This document shows, piece after piece, positions 8,735-16,273 of a stretch of DNA of 41,523 bases. The stretch's first letter is position 1. The number at the start of each line of letters is the position of its first letter. The notes beneath the pieces are model-generated. The model was not told where the DNA came from. It saw only the letters and a list, made by a program, of their open reading frames with translations, and did not search any database. Origin of the DNA: Natroniella sulfidigena (lineage in GTDB: Bacteria > Bacillota > Halanaerobiia > Halobacteroidales > Halobacteroidaceae); the NCBI RefSeq assembly GCF_023223645.1, contig NZ_JALKBY010000021.1:1-41523 (forward strand), written 5' to 3'. The translations under genes were made by a program, and so were the position numbers.

Positions 8735-8833
8735 AGTTTAAGTTTAAGTCCAAGTCTAAGTTTAAGTAAGAACTAAAAATCCTTATGTTTTTGATGGTTG
8801 ACTCAGACTTAACCTCAGCCTTAAACTTAAGCT
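8735..8833 (-). repeat. Hexamer-phased long inverted repeat
   Basis: Six consecutive 6-base units (AGTTTA AGTTTA AGTCCA then AGTCTA AGTTTA AGTAAG) fill 8735-8770. The right arm (about 8805-8833) read on the other strand is again a chain of AG-starting hexamers, so the two arms fold into a long imperfect hairpin ending in AGCTTAAGTTTAAG on the minus strand. The hexamer type is that found inside the dispersed post-terminator repeat. It is located downstream of the DUF296 gene and could serve as its 3' end. Confidence 0.7.
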
Positions 8834-8894
8834 ATTTATTCACTTCGAACACCTATAATACCAACATTCTTTTAAGCTAACACGAATGAAATAA

Positions 8895-9320
8895 TTATTT
8901 AACCCATAGAGGTAAACCAGTCTCTTGATCTAATCCCCTTCTAAAAGGCTCACCTTGATACTCCTCAATAATGAATTCACAAGCAAAGACAATCGTACCT
9001 TCTTCTAAATGTCCTCCGTATAACATACCATCTTCATCTCCTAAAGCAATATGAGCATGAATGATCGGCTCTCCATCCTTTAATGATATATTACCAATTA
9101 AATTGATTATTTCTAAGGGTTGAGCCAGGTTTTTAGCCCCATATTTCTGCTTGTTTTGATCATAAAAAGAAACAACTGCTTCTTTTACTGCTCCAAGGGC
9201 AGTTACTTTTCCAGTAGTAATCTCTTTTTCTTGAACAATTTCAGTCAATTTCGTTAATAAATCATCACCTAGTTCTAATTTACCTTTATAAATATTATCT
9301 AGAGTATATTCTTTTAACAT
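8895..9320 (-). CDS. DUF296/PPC-domain DNA-binding protein
   Basis: 141 residues from the ATG at 9320. The start is set by AGGGAGGG eight bases upstream; reading on to an upstream codon would add 18 residues without a ribosome site. The whole protein is one PPC (plant and prokaryote conserved, DUF296) domain, a trimeric fold. It has the family marks GKVTALGAVKEAVVSFYD and HAHIALGDEDGMLYGGHL, the His-x-His and GGH being possible metal ligands. In plants the domain accompanies AT-hooks; the bacterial stand-alone proteins have no proven role, though DNA binding is often assumed. The gene stands about 100 bases after the lipid kinase gene on the same strand and may be transcribed with it. Confidence 0.92.
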   Translation of the reverse strand: MLKEYTLDNIYKGKLELGDDLLTKLTEIVQEKEITTGKVTALGAVKEAVVSFYDQNKQKYGAKNLAQPLEIINLIGNISLKDGEPIIHAHIALGDEDGMLYGGHLEEGTIVFACEFIIEEYQGEPFRRGLDQETGLPLWVK

Positions 9321-9419
9321 TGAATAGCCCTCCCTAATAATCATAAAATTATATTGATTATTATTCTTGATCAATCATTCTTACTCCTGCTTTATTGGCC
9401 CTCAATTAGTAGCAATTAA

Positions 9420-10319
9420 TTAAAAATTACCAACTACTTTTAATGCCTGAGAATGTAGAGTAACCTCTAGAGGGAGTTGAGGCCCTTTTTCACCATCTAA
9501 ATCAGAAAAATAAGAGTTACATGAGCGATCTAAAGAAGATATCTTAAAATAATCATCTTGTAAATAGATAATATTTTCATCAGCTAAATGTTCTCCTTGG
9601 ATGATTTTAACAAATAAAAGAGCAATCTCATGTAATGGTCGTGCTTTAACAGCAATTAGATCAAATTGTCCATCGCTAATTGAAGCATTTCTTCCTATCT
9701 TTTTAAATCCTCCAGCACTCTTTCCATTCAATATTAAAAACAAATAAATATCTTCATGAATAACTTGTTCAGTTGTTGTAATCTGAACTGGAATTGGCTT
9801 GAAGTTGGGAAGTTGTTCAATCCCCTTTAAGTAATAGCCTAGTTTCCCTAAGGTGTTTTTAAACTCTAGGTCAATTTCATGGGAGACATTAGCTAATAAT
9901 CCCCCTGCACAGACATTAATAAAATATCTACCATTAGCCTCTCCTATATCAACCTGTCTGATCTTTTCTTGTAAAATAAGATCAAAACAATCTTCAATAT
10001 CAGCCGGCATCCCTAAATGAGCAGCAAAATCATTTGCTGTTCCAACTGGAATGATACCTAAGGGAAGATTAATCTGATACTCCATCATTGTATTGATTAC
10101 TTCATTAACTGACCCATCTCCTCCTGCTACTACAATCAAATCATAATCCTGATCTATTACCTGCTTTACTCCAGTAATTAAATCTCCTTGTTGAGCACTT
10201 CTATAAATTCTGATCTCGTAGCCAGCAGCTTGAAATTTTTCAACAAATTGATCTAAATAATAACGAAAATTTCTATTTCCAGCCATCGGGTTATAGACTA
10301 ATTTCACCTTCTTACTCAC
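9420..10319 (-). CDS. Diacylglycerol kinase family lipid kinase (YegS/DgkB type)
   Basis: 299 residues from a GTG with AGGAGGGA upstream. The N-terminal catalytic domain begins KKVKLVYNPMAG and has the nucleotide-binding loop GGDGSVNEVINT (near residues 65-76) and GIIPVGTANDFAAHLG (about 89-104). The C-terminal beta-sandwich holds ISDGQFDLIAVKARPL. These are the hallmarks of the DAGK_cat family, which transfers phosphate from ATP to diacylglycerol or related lipids at the inner face of the membrane, usually to recycle diacylglycerol from envelope polymer synthesis. The exact lipid cannot be read from the sequence. It lies between a bactofilin-like membrane protein gene and the DUF296 gene, all leftward. 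Confidence 0.93.
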   Translation of the reverse strand: MSKKVKLVYNPMAGNRNFRYYLDQFVEKFQAAGYEIRIYRSAQQGDLITGVKQVIDQDYDLIVVAGGDGSVNEVINTMMEYQINLPLGIIPVGTANDFAAHLGMPADIEDCFDLILQEKIRQVDIGEANGRYFINVCAGGLLANVSHEIDLEFKNTLGKLGYYLKGIEQLPNFKPIPVQITTTEQVIHEDIYLFLILNGKSAGGFKKIGRNASISDGQFDLIAVKARPLHEIALLFVKIIQGEHLADENIIYLQDDYFKISSLDRSCNSYFSDLDGEKGPQLPLEVTLHSQALKVVGNF

Positions 10320-10400
10320 TTATATCCCTCCTTAAAAACTAAACAATCTATTGGATTCTATTTCCTGCTAACCCTACTTTAATCCTGCTTGTTAATTAAT

Positions 10401-11231
10401 TTAATCATCTTTAAGATCATTTATCTTTTCAATTTTCTTAAACCAAGGTTTATTCGTTCCAAACTTTGTATCAAATACTACTCCTAAAGCAAATAAAGCA
10501 ACGATCAAATAAGATAATCCTCCAAGTAGGGGTATAAATCTTACTAAGCCTAAAATAGTAATCCCCAATAATAGTTCTAAAAAGAGATTAAGGTCAAATT
10601 GGCCTACTTCCTTTATCCTCTGTCCTATAAATAATGCTACTGCAATATACCCAATAAATTTAACTATCATAAAAGCTAGAATAATAAATGGAATTAATGG
10701 TATTCCAATTAGTGATAGACCAGCTATTAATATAATTATAGGTAGAGCTAGTAAACTTACAAATCCTATCAATAATTTTCTGAGCGGATAATCAGCTAAA
10801 GATTTAGCCATCTCTTGTTCTTGTTCAGGCAGCAAAGAAATGATCAATACAGCAAGCCCATAATAAATAATCAATCTAAAGATTCTAAAACTCCAACCTA
10901 AAAAAGGAATATTAAACCTTCTGATTATCCGTCCATCAAATCTACTTATTTCAGTAATATCTCCATAGATCTGAGAATTTGGCCCTTGATTTATCCCACC
11001 TAAGACCGATATTACATCTCCTCTGATCAAATTATTAACCTTTATATCCCCCATTATAGCCACTACATCTTGAACAACATCTTCTTGTAAAATCTGAATA
11101 TCATCCATTACCCGTACGATACTTCCTTGACTCTCAACAGCAATATTTAAATTAGCACTCGCCACGCTAGAAGCTGCAGTAAGCAAGAATAGTAATCCTA
11201 TACTTATAGCAATAAATCTTCTCTTAACCAT
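10401..11231 (-). CDS. Bactofilin-like membrane protein
   Basis: 276 residues. Signal peptide at 1-26, then about 75 residues of short beta-turn repeats with Gly/Asp/Val spacing (MGDIKVNNLIRGDVISVLGG, then QIYGDITE) that resemble the right-handed solenoid of bactofilins and polymer-forming proteins. Four or five transmembrane helices follow between about residues 115 and 255, including a Leu/Ile/Pro-rich pair at 150-190. The tail is Lys/Asp-rich. Similar proteins with an extracytoplasmic beta part and a C-terminal membrane domain are common in Clostridia but have no assigned function. AAAGGAG precedes the ATG. The IS element begins less than 100 bases upstream. Confidence 0.8.
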   Translation of the reverse strand: MVKRRFIAISIGLLFLLTAASSVASANLNIAVESQGSIVRVMDDIQILQEDVVQDVVAIMGDIKVNNLIRGDVISVLGGINQGPNSQIYGDITEISRFDGRIIRRFNIPFLGWSFRIFRLIIYYGLAVLIISLLPEQEQEMAKSLADYPLRKLLIGFVSLLALPIIILIAGLSLIGIPLIPFIILAFMIVKFIGYIAVALFIGQRIKEVGQFDLNLFLELLLGITILGLVRFIPLLGGLSYLIVALFALGVVFDTKFGTNKPWFKKIEKINDLKDD

Positions 11232-11425
11232 TAAATTTCTCTCCTTTAAATTAGATACTTATATTATACAATGGAGCTACTTATATTATATCACGTTAAT
11301 GTCGCAAGGATGCCACCTGATTCATCTGGTGGAGGAATTGCAACGGTTTATCTTTTTTATATAGAATAAAACATTATACATATTAACATAATAATAGGTT
11401 ATATTATAATTAAGAGGTGATAAGA

Positions 11426-12505
11426 TTGCATTTAACTTTGCACCATTTAAAATTATACAAACCTACTAAAACTAAATTAAATAAAATTGAATTGCTATCT
11501 AAGAATTGGAATAAAGCAATTCGTTCAGCACTCAAAATTGTTAAACATTGGGGATTTACTGCTTATACTAAATCCCATAAACAGACATATAGAGTTTTAA
11601 GAAATAATTATAAACTTCCTAGTCAAGTAGCCAATGAGGCGAATCGTAAGGCTGTTGAAGTTTATAAAGTTAATGAAAATTCTAATTTTAATAGAATAGT
11701 ACCTGTTAGATTGGTACACAAAAAATCCTTTGAAATTATCAATAATGAAGGTAAATATTTTGCTAAGATATTAACTCCTAATAAAGATAAAGTTTATTGC
11801 CCGTTATCTTTTGGAGAATATCAATTAAACTACCTCGAAGATGATAATTACAAGATTAAAACTGCACAACTATATAAATCTAATAATGAATGGTATTTAG
11901 ATTTAACTTTAGAATATGAACAACCTAAAAGAGATACTGATACAACTCTAGGCATTGATTTAGGTATTATCAACCTTGCTACATTTAGCATTTTAGATGA
12001 AGATCAAAATATATTACATACAGAACATATATCAGGTGAACAACTAAGATTTAAAAGAATGAGGTATAAACAAAAACGTAAAGCTAAAGCTAGATCCTCT
12101 GGAAGTTTAAAAACCTCTTTGATTAAGGAAAATCAAATCTGTAAACAACTTAATTGGAAGATTGCCAATAGAATAGTTAATCTAGCTGATAAATATAACT
12201 CTAAAATAGTATTTGAAGATTTAAAGAATATCAGAAAAAATATTACAAATGGTAACACTTTAAATAACTATGAAAAGAACAACTGGGCTTTCTACCAACT
12301 AAAACAATTTATCAAACATAAAGCTAATTTAAAAGGACTTCCAGTTGAAGAAATTAACCCTAAAAACACCTCTCAAACTTGCTCTGTATGTGATCAAAAA
12401 GGATTTAGATCTGAATATAAACAAGACTTCTTTAAATGTGCTAATGGACATATTCTAAATGCTGATAGTAACGCAAGTATAAATATTGCTAAAAAAGCTA
12501 TTTAA
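11426..12505 (+). CDS. tnpB: TnpB, RNA-guided nuclease of IS605 family (OrfB)
   Basis: 359 residues from a TTG at 11426, which has AGAGGTGAT at the proper distance; the in-frame GTG at 11417 overlaps that ribosome site. The N-terminal wedge/REC part runs to about residue 170. The RuvC nuclease follows, with Asp177 in GIDLG, Glu264 in VFEDLKN and Asp347 in NADSNASINI, so the catalytic triad is complete. The zinc finger has the first CSVC pair, but the second knuckle reads FKCANGHILNAD, where a CxxC is usual, so one Cys is absent. TnpB cuts DNA guided by an RNA from the right end of the element, next to a short target-adjacent motif, and helps to retain the element at its site. The gene is intact, with no frameshift. 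Confidence 0.93.
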   Translation: MHLTLHHLKLYKPTKTKLNKIELLSKNWNKAIRSALKIVKHWGFTAYTKSHKQTYRVLRNNYKLPSQVANEANRKAVEVYKVNENSNFNRIVPVRLVHKKSFEIINNEGKYFAKILTPNKDKVYCPLSFGEYQLNYLEDDNYKIKTAQLYKSNNEWYLDLTLEYEQPKRDTDTTLGIDLGIINLATFSILDEDQNILHTEHISGEQLRFKRMRYKQKRKAKARSSGSLKTSLIKENQICKQLNWKIANRIVNLADKYNSKIVFEDLKNIRKNITNGNTLNNYEKNNWAFYQLKQFIKHKANLKGLPVEEINPKNTSQTCSVCDQKGFRSEYKQDFFKCANGHILNADSNASINIAKKAI

Positions 12506-12700
12506 AAGATAGCATACAGAGTAATCTGTAGCCCCTCTAGTTTTAACTAAAGGGATAGGGTAACATTTGTCAACTACCCTTCAACTTTCTTAATCCTGAA
12601 TTACCAACTTGTAGGTTTAAGAAGGTGTAAATCTTGTTAGTAGACTATACTGAGTATGGTTTTGAATTTAACAAGCTCCCTACTTCAGTGGGGAGAAGTT
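12506..12700 (+). ncRNA. Candidate omega-RNA (right-end guide RNA) of TnpB
   Basis: The 195 bases between the tnpB stop and the element's right end form a chain of stem-loops: TACAGA/TCTGTA at 12515-12530, AGGGTA/TACCCT at 12557-12580, CTTTCTTAA with TTAAGAAGG at 12585-12625, CTTGTTA/TAACAAG at 12633-12675 enclosing an inner ATAC/GTAT stem, and the end hairpin at 12676-12695. TnpB guide RNAs come from exactly this position, overlap the 3' end of tnpB and take their guide from the flanking host DNA. The first guide bases would therefore be the sequence from about 12701 (ACATAGCTAAAATG), if the right end is as estimated. Confidence 0.6.
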
Positions 12701-12763
12701 GACATAGCTAAAATGTAATTCTAATTCAATTTGCCCCTTCTTACCTTGCTAACTTAGACTAAC

Positions 12764-12797
12764 AAAACACCTAAGCCATCCAGCACCTAGGTGTCTT
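12764..12797 (-). terminator. Terminator of the 141-residue gene
   Basis: Minus-strand stem ACACCTA paired with TAGGTGT around a GC-containing loop, followed by TTTT. It lies 16 bases after the stop codon at 12813. Confidence 0.75.
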
Positions 12798-12812
12798 TAA
12801 AGAATATTAAAA

Positions 12813-13238
12813 TCAGACATAATTTTTTAACTTTTTATAAAACTTTTTAAACCTTTCTTGTTTCTCAATCTCTTTACTCTGCTTTTCGACAAATAAGTTT
12901 ATCCATTCTTCATTTCTGAATTTTAGTTGTACTAGCCAGGATCCAATGATAATTTCTTTCTCATCAATAACTACTTTTTGCTTTTGACTTATTCTCTCTA
13001 AATTTTCTAACTTATAAGTTTCAACTATAATCTCTTCATCTTGTGCTAAAGCTAAAAACCAAAATTTATTCTGTTCAATTATATAGATATAAAGCTTTTC
13101 ATCCTCTTCAGTTAAATAAAATTCGTCTACGCCATTTTCCAATCCAAAATGAAAATTTAATACTTCTTCTACAAGTGTCTTATTATTTGATTTCGTAATG
13201 ATCTGTTCTGAATCTTCTAATAATTTAGCTAACTTCAT
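12813..13238 (-). CDS. Hypothetical charged cytosolic protein
   Basis: 141 residues, not recognised. There is no signal peptide or membrane segment. The N-terminal 25 residues are helical; the middle alternates strands (EFYLTEEDEKLYIYIIEQ, then FWFLALAQDEEIIVETYKL), suggesting an antiparallel sheet; the end is a Lys/Glu-rich helix (KEIEKQERFKKFYKKLKNYV). AAGGAGGG seven bases before the ATG and the terminator behind it show that it is a real single-gene unit. It lies between the IS element and the sporulation block and shows no sign of being foreign. Confidence 0.75.
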   Translation of the reverse strand: MKLAKLLEDSEQIITKSNNKTLVEEVLNFHFGLENGVDEFYLTEEDEKLYIYIIEQNKFWFLALAQDEEIIVETYKLENLERISQKQKVVIDEKEIIIGSWLVQLKFRNEEWINLFVEKQSKEIEKQERFKKFYKKLKNYV

Positions 13239-13320
13239 TGTTATCCCTCCTTAAATAAAATATTTCCATAAAAAATGGAACAATCCTGTTAAAATCATAT
13301 TCTTTTAAGCCTACTAAATA

Positions 13321-13440
13321 AAAAGTTGCCTCCGGCGACTCAGTTTAAGTCTAAGATTGAGCTTAAGTAAAATCAACAAATACAAACTAGTAAAAGTTAT
13401 CCACAACTTCTAAAAAACATAACTTCCTTAATAATAAAAA
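13321..13440 (-). repeat. Post-terminator repeat, copy B
   Basis: Read on the minus strand it starts right behind the terminator of the 26-residue gene (13443-13472). It contains a consensus DnaA box, TTATCCACA, at 13397-13405 on the plus strand, then the hexamer row AGTTTA AGTCTA AGATTG and so on (about 13343-13372), and ends in the hairpin around GCCGGAGGC with T residues. It is nearly identical to copy C over more than 100 bases. Confidence 0.9.
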
Positions 13441-13442
13441 AC

Positions 13443-13472
13443 AAACCTTAAGGAGTTAACTCCTTAAGGTTT
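13443..13472. terminator. Perfect 30-bp palindromic terminator
   Basis: AAACCTTAAGGAGTT followed by its exact reverse complement, 13 bases behind the stop codon of the tiny gene at 13485-13565; T residues follow on the minus strand. Confidence 0.85.
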
Positions 13473-13484
13473 ATACTATTAAAT

Positions 13485-13565
13485 TTACCAATAGCTAACG
13501 CCTAACACTAACAAAATAAGAATTAAAAATATCACAAATGCCCCATGGCCACGCTTATGACTCAT
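13485..13565 (-). CDS. YjcZ-like tiny sporulation membrane protein
   Basis: 26 residues: MSHKRGHGAFVIFLILILL then VLGVSYW. A Gly/His head is followed by one hydrophobic helix ending in aromatic residues. This is the pattern of the YjcZ/tiny-transmembrane family, made in sporulating Bacillus (head, GxFAL-like start of the helix, GxSY-like end). AAAGGAGGG stands seven bases before the ATG, its own terminator follows, and a mother-cell-type promoter (AC, 17 bases, CATATTATG) lies upstream at 13590-13617. It sits directly downstream of the spoVR gene end. Confidence 0.8.
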   Translation of the reverse strand: MSHKRGHGAFVIFLILILLVLGVSYW

Positions 13566-13589
13566 CTTTATCCCTCCTTTCTTTTAATT

Positions 13590-13617
13590 CATAATATGCA
13601 AATAATTCTAAAAATGT
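13590..13617 (-). promoter_or_regulatory. SigK/SigE-like promoter of the 26-residue protein
   Basis: AC at 13617-13616, 17 bases, then CATATTATG at 13598-13590 on the minus strand; the ATG is 25 bases downstream of the -10 element. It matches the AC-N16/17-CATAnnnTA form of SigK promoters except for the last base. Confidence 0.5.
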
Positions 13618-13637
13618 TAATTGAATATTAGTTTTCA

Positions 13638-13666
13638 GAAAAAAACCACCAGTTTTAACTGGTGGT
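13638..13666 (-). terminator. Terminator of the prkA-yhbH-spoVR operon
   Basis: ACCACCAGTTTTAACTGGTGGT is a near-perfect hairpin with seven T residues behind it on the minus strand, 38 bases past the spoVR stop. Confidence 0.92.
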
Positions 13667-13703
13667 CAAAATCAATCTATTCTACTTTCAGTCACTAAAC
13701 TTT

Positions 13704-15089
13704 TTAACTATCTTTTACAGTTATCTCTTTATCTTGATCACAAATTATTTTTTTTGCTTCGTTATCAATTATTGTCTCTAAGTGGATTGGCCCTCCCCAT
13801 AACTCCATCATATATTTTAAGGTTTCTGTAGCATAACCCATCTTCAATTCCTTTCCAACATATTCATGTTGCAGGTACAGAATATTATCCTTTTTAGAGA
13901 ACTCAACTATCTTGATTGTAGGAAATTTATTCATTCCAACTGAATTAGCTAATGTATTTCTGATCTCTCGCCAGCCACCTTCATCAGCTACTTCTGAGAT
14001 TGAATAATACCTTTTCTTCTCATCATATTTTAATAACTTCATCTCTCTGATCAAATCAAATGTAAGATATTTTCTAATAAAAGACTCATCTCGCTCTAAT
14101 TTCCTAACTTCAAATATTTTTTCTGCTTGGTCAGGATTTTTTTCCTTGATATTATTAAATATCTTATAGCCTATATAATATGGATTCAAATTTAGTCCTT
14201 TCTCATTTGGAGAAATCAGTTGATTATGCCTTTTGATAAATTCTAAGTGCATTCCTTGAGGTAGATCTAGTTCATTTAAAATTTGATAATGCCAATAACT
14301 TGCCCATCCTTCATTCATGATTTTTGATTCGAGCTGAGGAATAAAGTAAGCAGTTTCATCGATTACTATCTGTAAAATATCCTTTTCCCAATCTTCTAAG
14401 TCACTATATTCAATCAAAAAGCTTAAAATATCTTCCTCTGGTTCCAAAGGAATTTTATTCAGATCAGGCATTTGTTCATCCTTTTTATCTGTTAACAGTT
14501 GAAACTCTTTATATTGAGGCTGATATTTTTCTTTGATTCGTTTAATCTTCTCTTTTCTAGTTAGCTTCTTTTCGTTAATTACCTTAGAAGTTTGAAATTT
14601 TAAAGCATGAGCAGTATCTAAGATTCTTTCAACTCTCTGATAGCCAATTCCTGGGTTAGAAATGTACTCCCTAATTCGCTTGGCATGATTTTTAAACATC
14701 TCTAATGTATACTCGGCATTGGTCCCTTCTCTAAATAAACGATTATTTTTAAAAAAGTCATTATGTCCATAAACATGGGCCATAGTCAAAATCTGTAATA
14801 AAAGTGAGTTTTCCTTCATTAAATAAGCTAAACAAGGATTAGAATTAATCACCATCTCATAAGGTAGGCCGGTTAAATTATATTTATAAAAGGTTTTAAT
14901 CCTCTCATAAGCCTTCCCATAACTCCAATGGGGATAACGAGCAGGCATACCACTATAAGCTTGATAGCTAATCATATCTTCAAAAGAGCAAATTTCAAAC
15001 TCTTGTTGATAATAATCCAACCCTAACCTATCAACGATATCTTCTATCTTTTTATTCCACTCAATCAATTCATTAATACTAAATTCCAT
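13704..15089 (-). CDS. spoVR: SpoVR family sporulation protein
   Basis: 461 residues, close to Bacillus SpoVR (468). Family marks include the FEICSFEDMISYQAYSGMPARYPHWSYGKAYE region near residues 27-60 (here cited only as a location), the AHVYGHNDFFKNN stretch near 103, the MNEGWASYWHY motif near 258-268 with acidic and His residues typical of a metal site, and the ANSVG...P segment near 385. SpoVR is needed for cortex formation in the mother cell of Bacillus; its E. coli homologue YcgB belongs to the YeaG/YeaH group. It begins 10 bases after yhbH and is the last gene of the operon. Its molecular activity is unknown. Confidence 0.96.
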   Translation of the reverse strand: MEFSINELIEWNKKIEDIVDRLGLDYYQQEFEICSFEDMISYQAYSGMPARYPHWSYGKAYERIKTFYKYNLTGLPYEMVINSNPCLAYLMKENSLLLQILTMAHVYGHNDFFKNNRLFREGTNAEYTLEMFKNHAKRIREYISNPGIGYQRVERILDTAHALKFQTSKVINEKKLTRKEKIKRIKEKYQPQYKEFQLLTDKKDEQMPDLNKIPLEPEEDILSFLIEYSDLEDWEKDILQIVIDETAYFIPQLESKIMNEGWASYWHYQILNELDLPQGMHLEFIKRHNQLISPNEKGLNLNPYYIGYKIFNNIKEKNPDQAEKIFEVRKLERDESFIRKYLTFDLIREMKLLKYDEKKRYYSISEVADEGGWREIRNTLANSVGMNKFPTIKIVEFSKKDNILYLQHEYVGKELKMGYATETLKYMMELWGGPIHLETIIDNEAKKIICDQDKEITVKDS

Positions 15090-15098
15090 CCTTATCCC

Positions 15099-16262
15099 CT
15101 ACCCTTCTTTATCACTTTCTAACATCTCTTTGAAAGAAGGCCAGATATCTTCCTTTTTTGTAATTCTAACTAAAGCTAGGTTATCACTATCAATATTTTC
15201 AGAGTAGATTGATTTAATTGCACTTCTAGTATAATTAGGCTTTATTTCTCCATAACCAAACAAATTACAAACATCACATAATTTTTTGGCATATTCTAAA
15301 GCCTTTTGGTTATCTTCACTCCAATTATCACCATCGCTACAATGAAAACAATAAACATTCCAATGCGATGGATCATAACGTTGTTCAATTATCTCCAATC
15401 CCTTTTGATAACCACTACTGATATAAGTTCCACCAGATTCTCCTTTGTGGAAGAAATCATCCTCCGTTACCTCTTTTGCTGTTGTAGTATGAGCTATAAA
15501 TACGATTTCAACATTTTGATATTTCATTTGGATAAATTGATATAATAAGAAGTAAAAACTACGGGCCAAATACTTCTTAGTCTGATTCATTGAAGCAGAA
15601 GTATCCATGATACAGATGACCACTGCATTAGATTCCTTGCGTTCCTCCTCTTTAATTCGATAGTAACGAAGGTCTTGATCATGAAAAGGAAACCTTTCCT
15701 CTTCATCAAAATCATCATGAGCTCTAGCATAAGCCTTCTTTCTTTTGATTCTTTCAATCATAGTTCTTTTCTTAGCTAATCTTGGAGGAATTCCTTTCTT
15801 TTTATAACCTGACTTCTTAAAAGTACTTTCAGTCTCAATTTGAGATAACTTCTTCCGCTCCATATAAGGCAGATCTAAATCTTCAAATAGATAGTCTATC
15901 AACTCTTCAATAGTAATCTCCGTTTCATAGATATCCTCGCCTTCTTCATTCCCAGCTTGATCTGAGCCCCCTTGGCCTGAACCTTGTTGCTTCTGGGGTT
16001 TAGAGATCTTATCTCCTCTCTTTTCTTCACCACTTCCACTTGCCACACCTGATTTGTTATTCCCATGTACAAAACGATACTCTTTTAAACCTTTAATCGG
16101 GATCTTGATCTTTTTATCCTTACTCTTTCCAATAATACTTTCATCAGCAATAATATCACTAATATTCTTCTTTATACTATCTTCTACCAACTCTCGATGG
16201 CGCCTACGATCTTCAGCAGAACGGTCTTTACCTGTGTTTTCATACTTTTTAAATATAGCCAT
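15099..16262 (-). CDS. yhbH: YhbH/DUF444 sporulation protein with VWA domain
   Basis: 387 residues, similar in length to Bacillus YhbH. The N-terminus has the family start IFKKYENTGKDRSAEDRRRH. A Gly/Gln/Ser-rich low-complexity linker (about 75-108) follows. The C-terminal von Willebrand A-like domain (about 215-380) has a MIDAS motif, DTSAS, and the downstream GGTYISSGY loop. Proteins of this family (YeaH in E. coli) are always paired with the PrkA/YeaG kinase and may be its partner or substrate. It lies 11 bases after prkA and 10 before spoVR. AGGGGG precedes the ATG. Confidence 0.96.
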   Translation of the reverse strand: MAIFKKYENTGKDRSAEDRRRHRELVEDSIKKNISDIIADESIIGKSKDKKIKIPIKGLKEYRFVHGNNKSGVASGSGEEKRGDKISKPQKQQGSGQGGSDQAGNEEGEDIYETEITIEELIDYLFEDLDLPYMERKKLSQIETESTFKKSGYKKKGIPPRLAKKRTMIERIKRKKAYARAHDDFDEEERFPFHDQDLRYYRIKEEERKESNAVVICIMDTSASMNQTKKYLARSFYFLLYQFIQMKYQNVEIVFIAHTTTAKEVTEDDFFHKGESGGTYISSGYQKGLEIIEQRYDPSHWNVYCFHCSDGDNWSEDNQKALEYAKKLCDVCNLFGYGEIKPNYTRSAIKSIYSENIDSDNLALVRITKKEDIWPSFKEMLESDKEG

Positions 16263-16273
16263 TTTCTACCCCC

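Larger units (their letters stand above)
11290..12700 (+). mobile_element. IS200/IS605-type element carrying tnpB only
   Basis: An IS1341-like element with tnpB but no tnpA. The left end has an imperfect hairpin, CCACCTGA TTCA TCTGGTGG, at 11313-11332; the right end has CTCCC / GGGAG at 12676-12695, followed by AGAAGTTGAC. Such subterminal hairpins are what TnpA (Y1 transposase) recognises, and no terminal inverted repeats are expected for this family. The exact boundaries are estimates; the left one lies between 11249 and 11312 and the right one near 12700. Mobility would need a TnpA supplied from elsewhere. Confidence 0.75.

Noticed and set aside
8735-8770. Short tandem repeats as a CRISPR array
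   Set aside because: Units are six bases with no spacers, and no cas genes are present.
11256-11290. Direct repeat TACTTATATTATA at 11256 and 11278 as IS target duplication
   Set aside because: IS200/IS605 elements make no target duplication, and both copies lie on the left side of the element. It is more likely AT-rich promoter sequence.
13397-13405. DnaA boxes as a sign of a replication origin
   Set aside because: Boxes occur singly, kilobases apart, inside repeats; there is no cluster, no AT-rich unwinding element beside one, and no dnaA, dnaN or rep gene.
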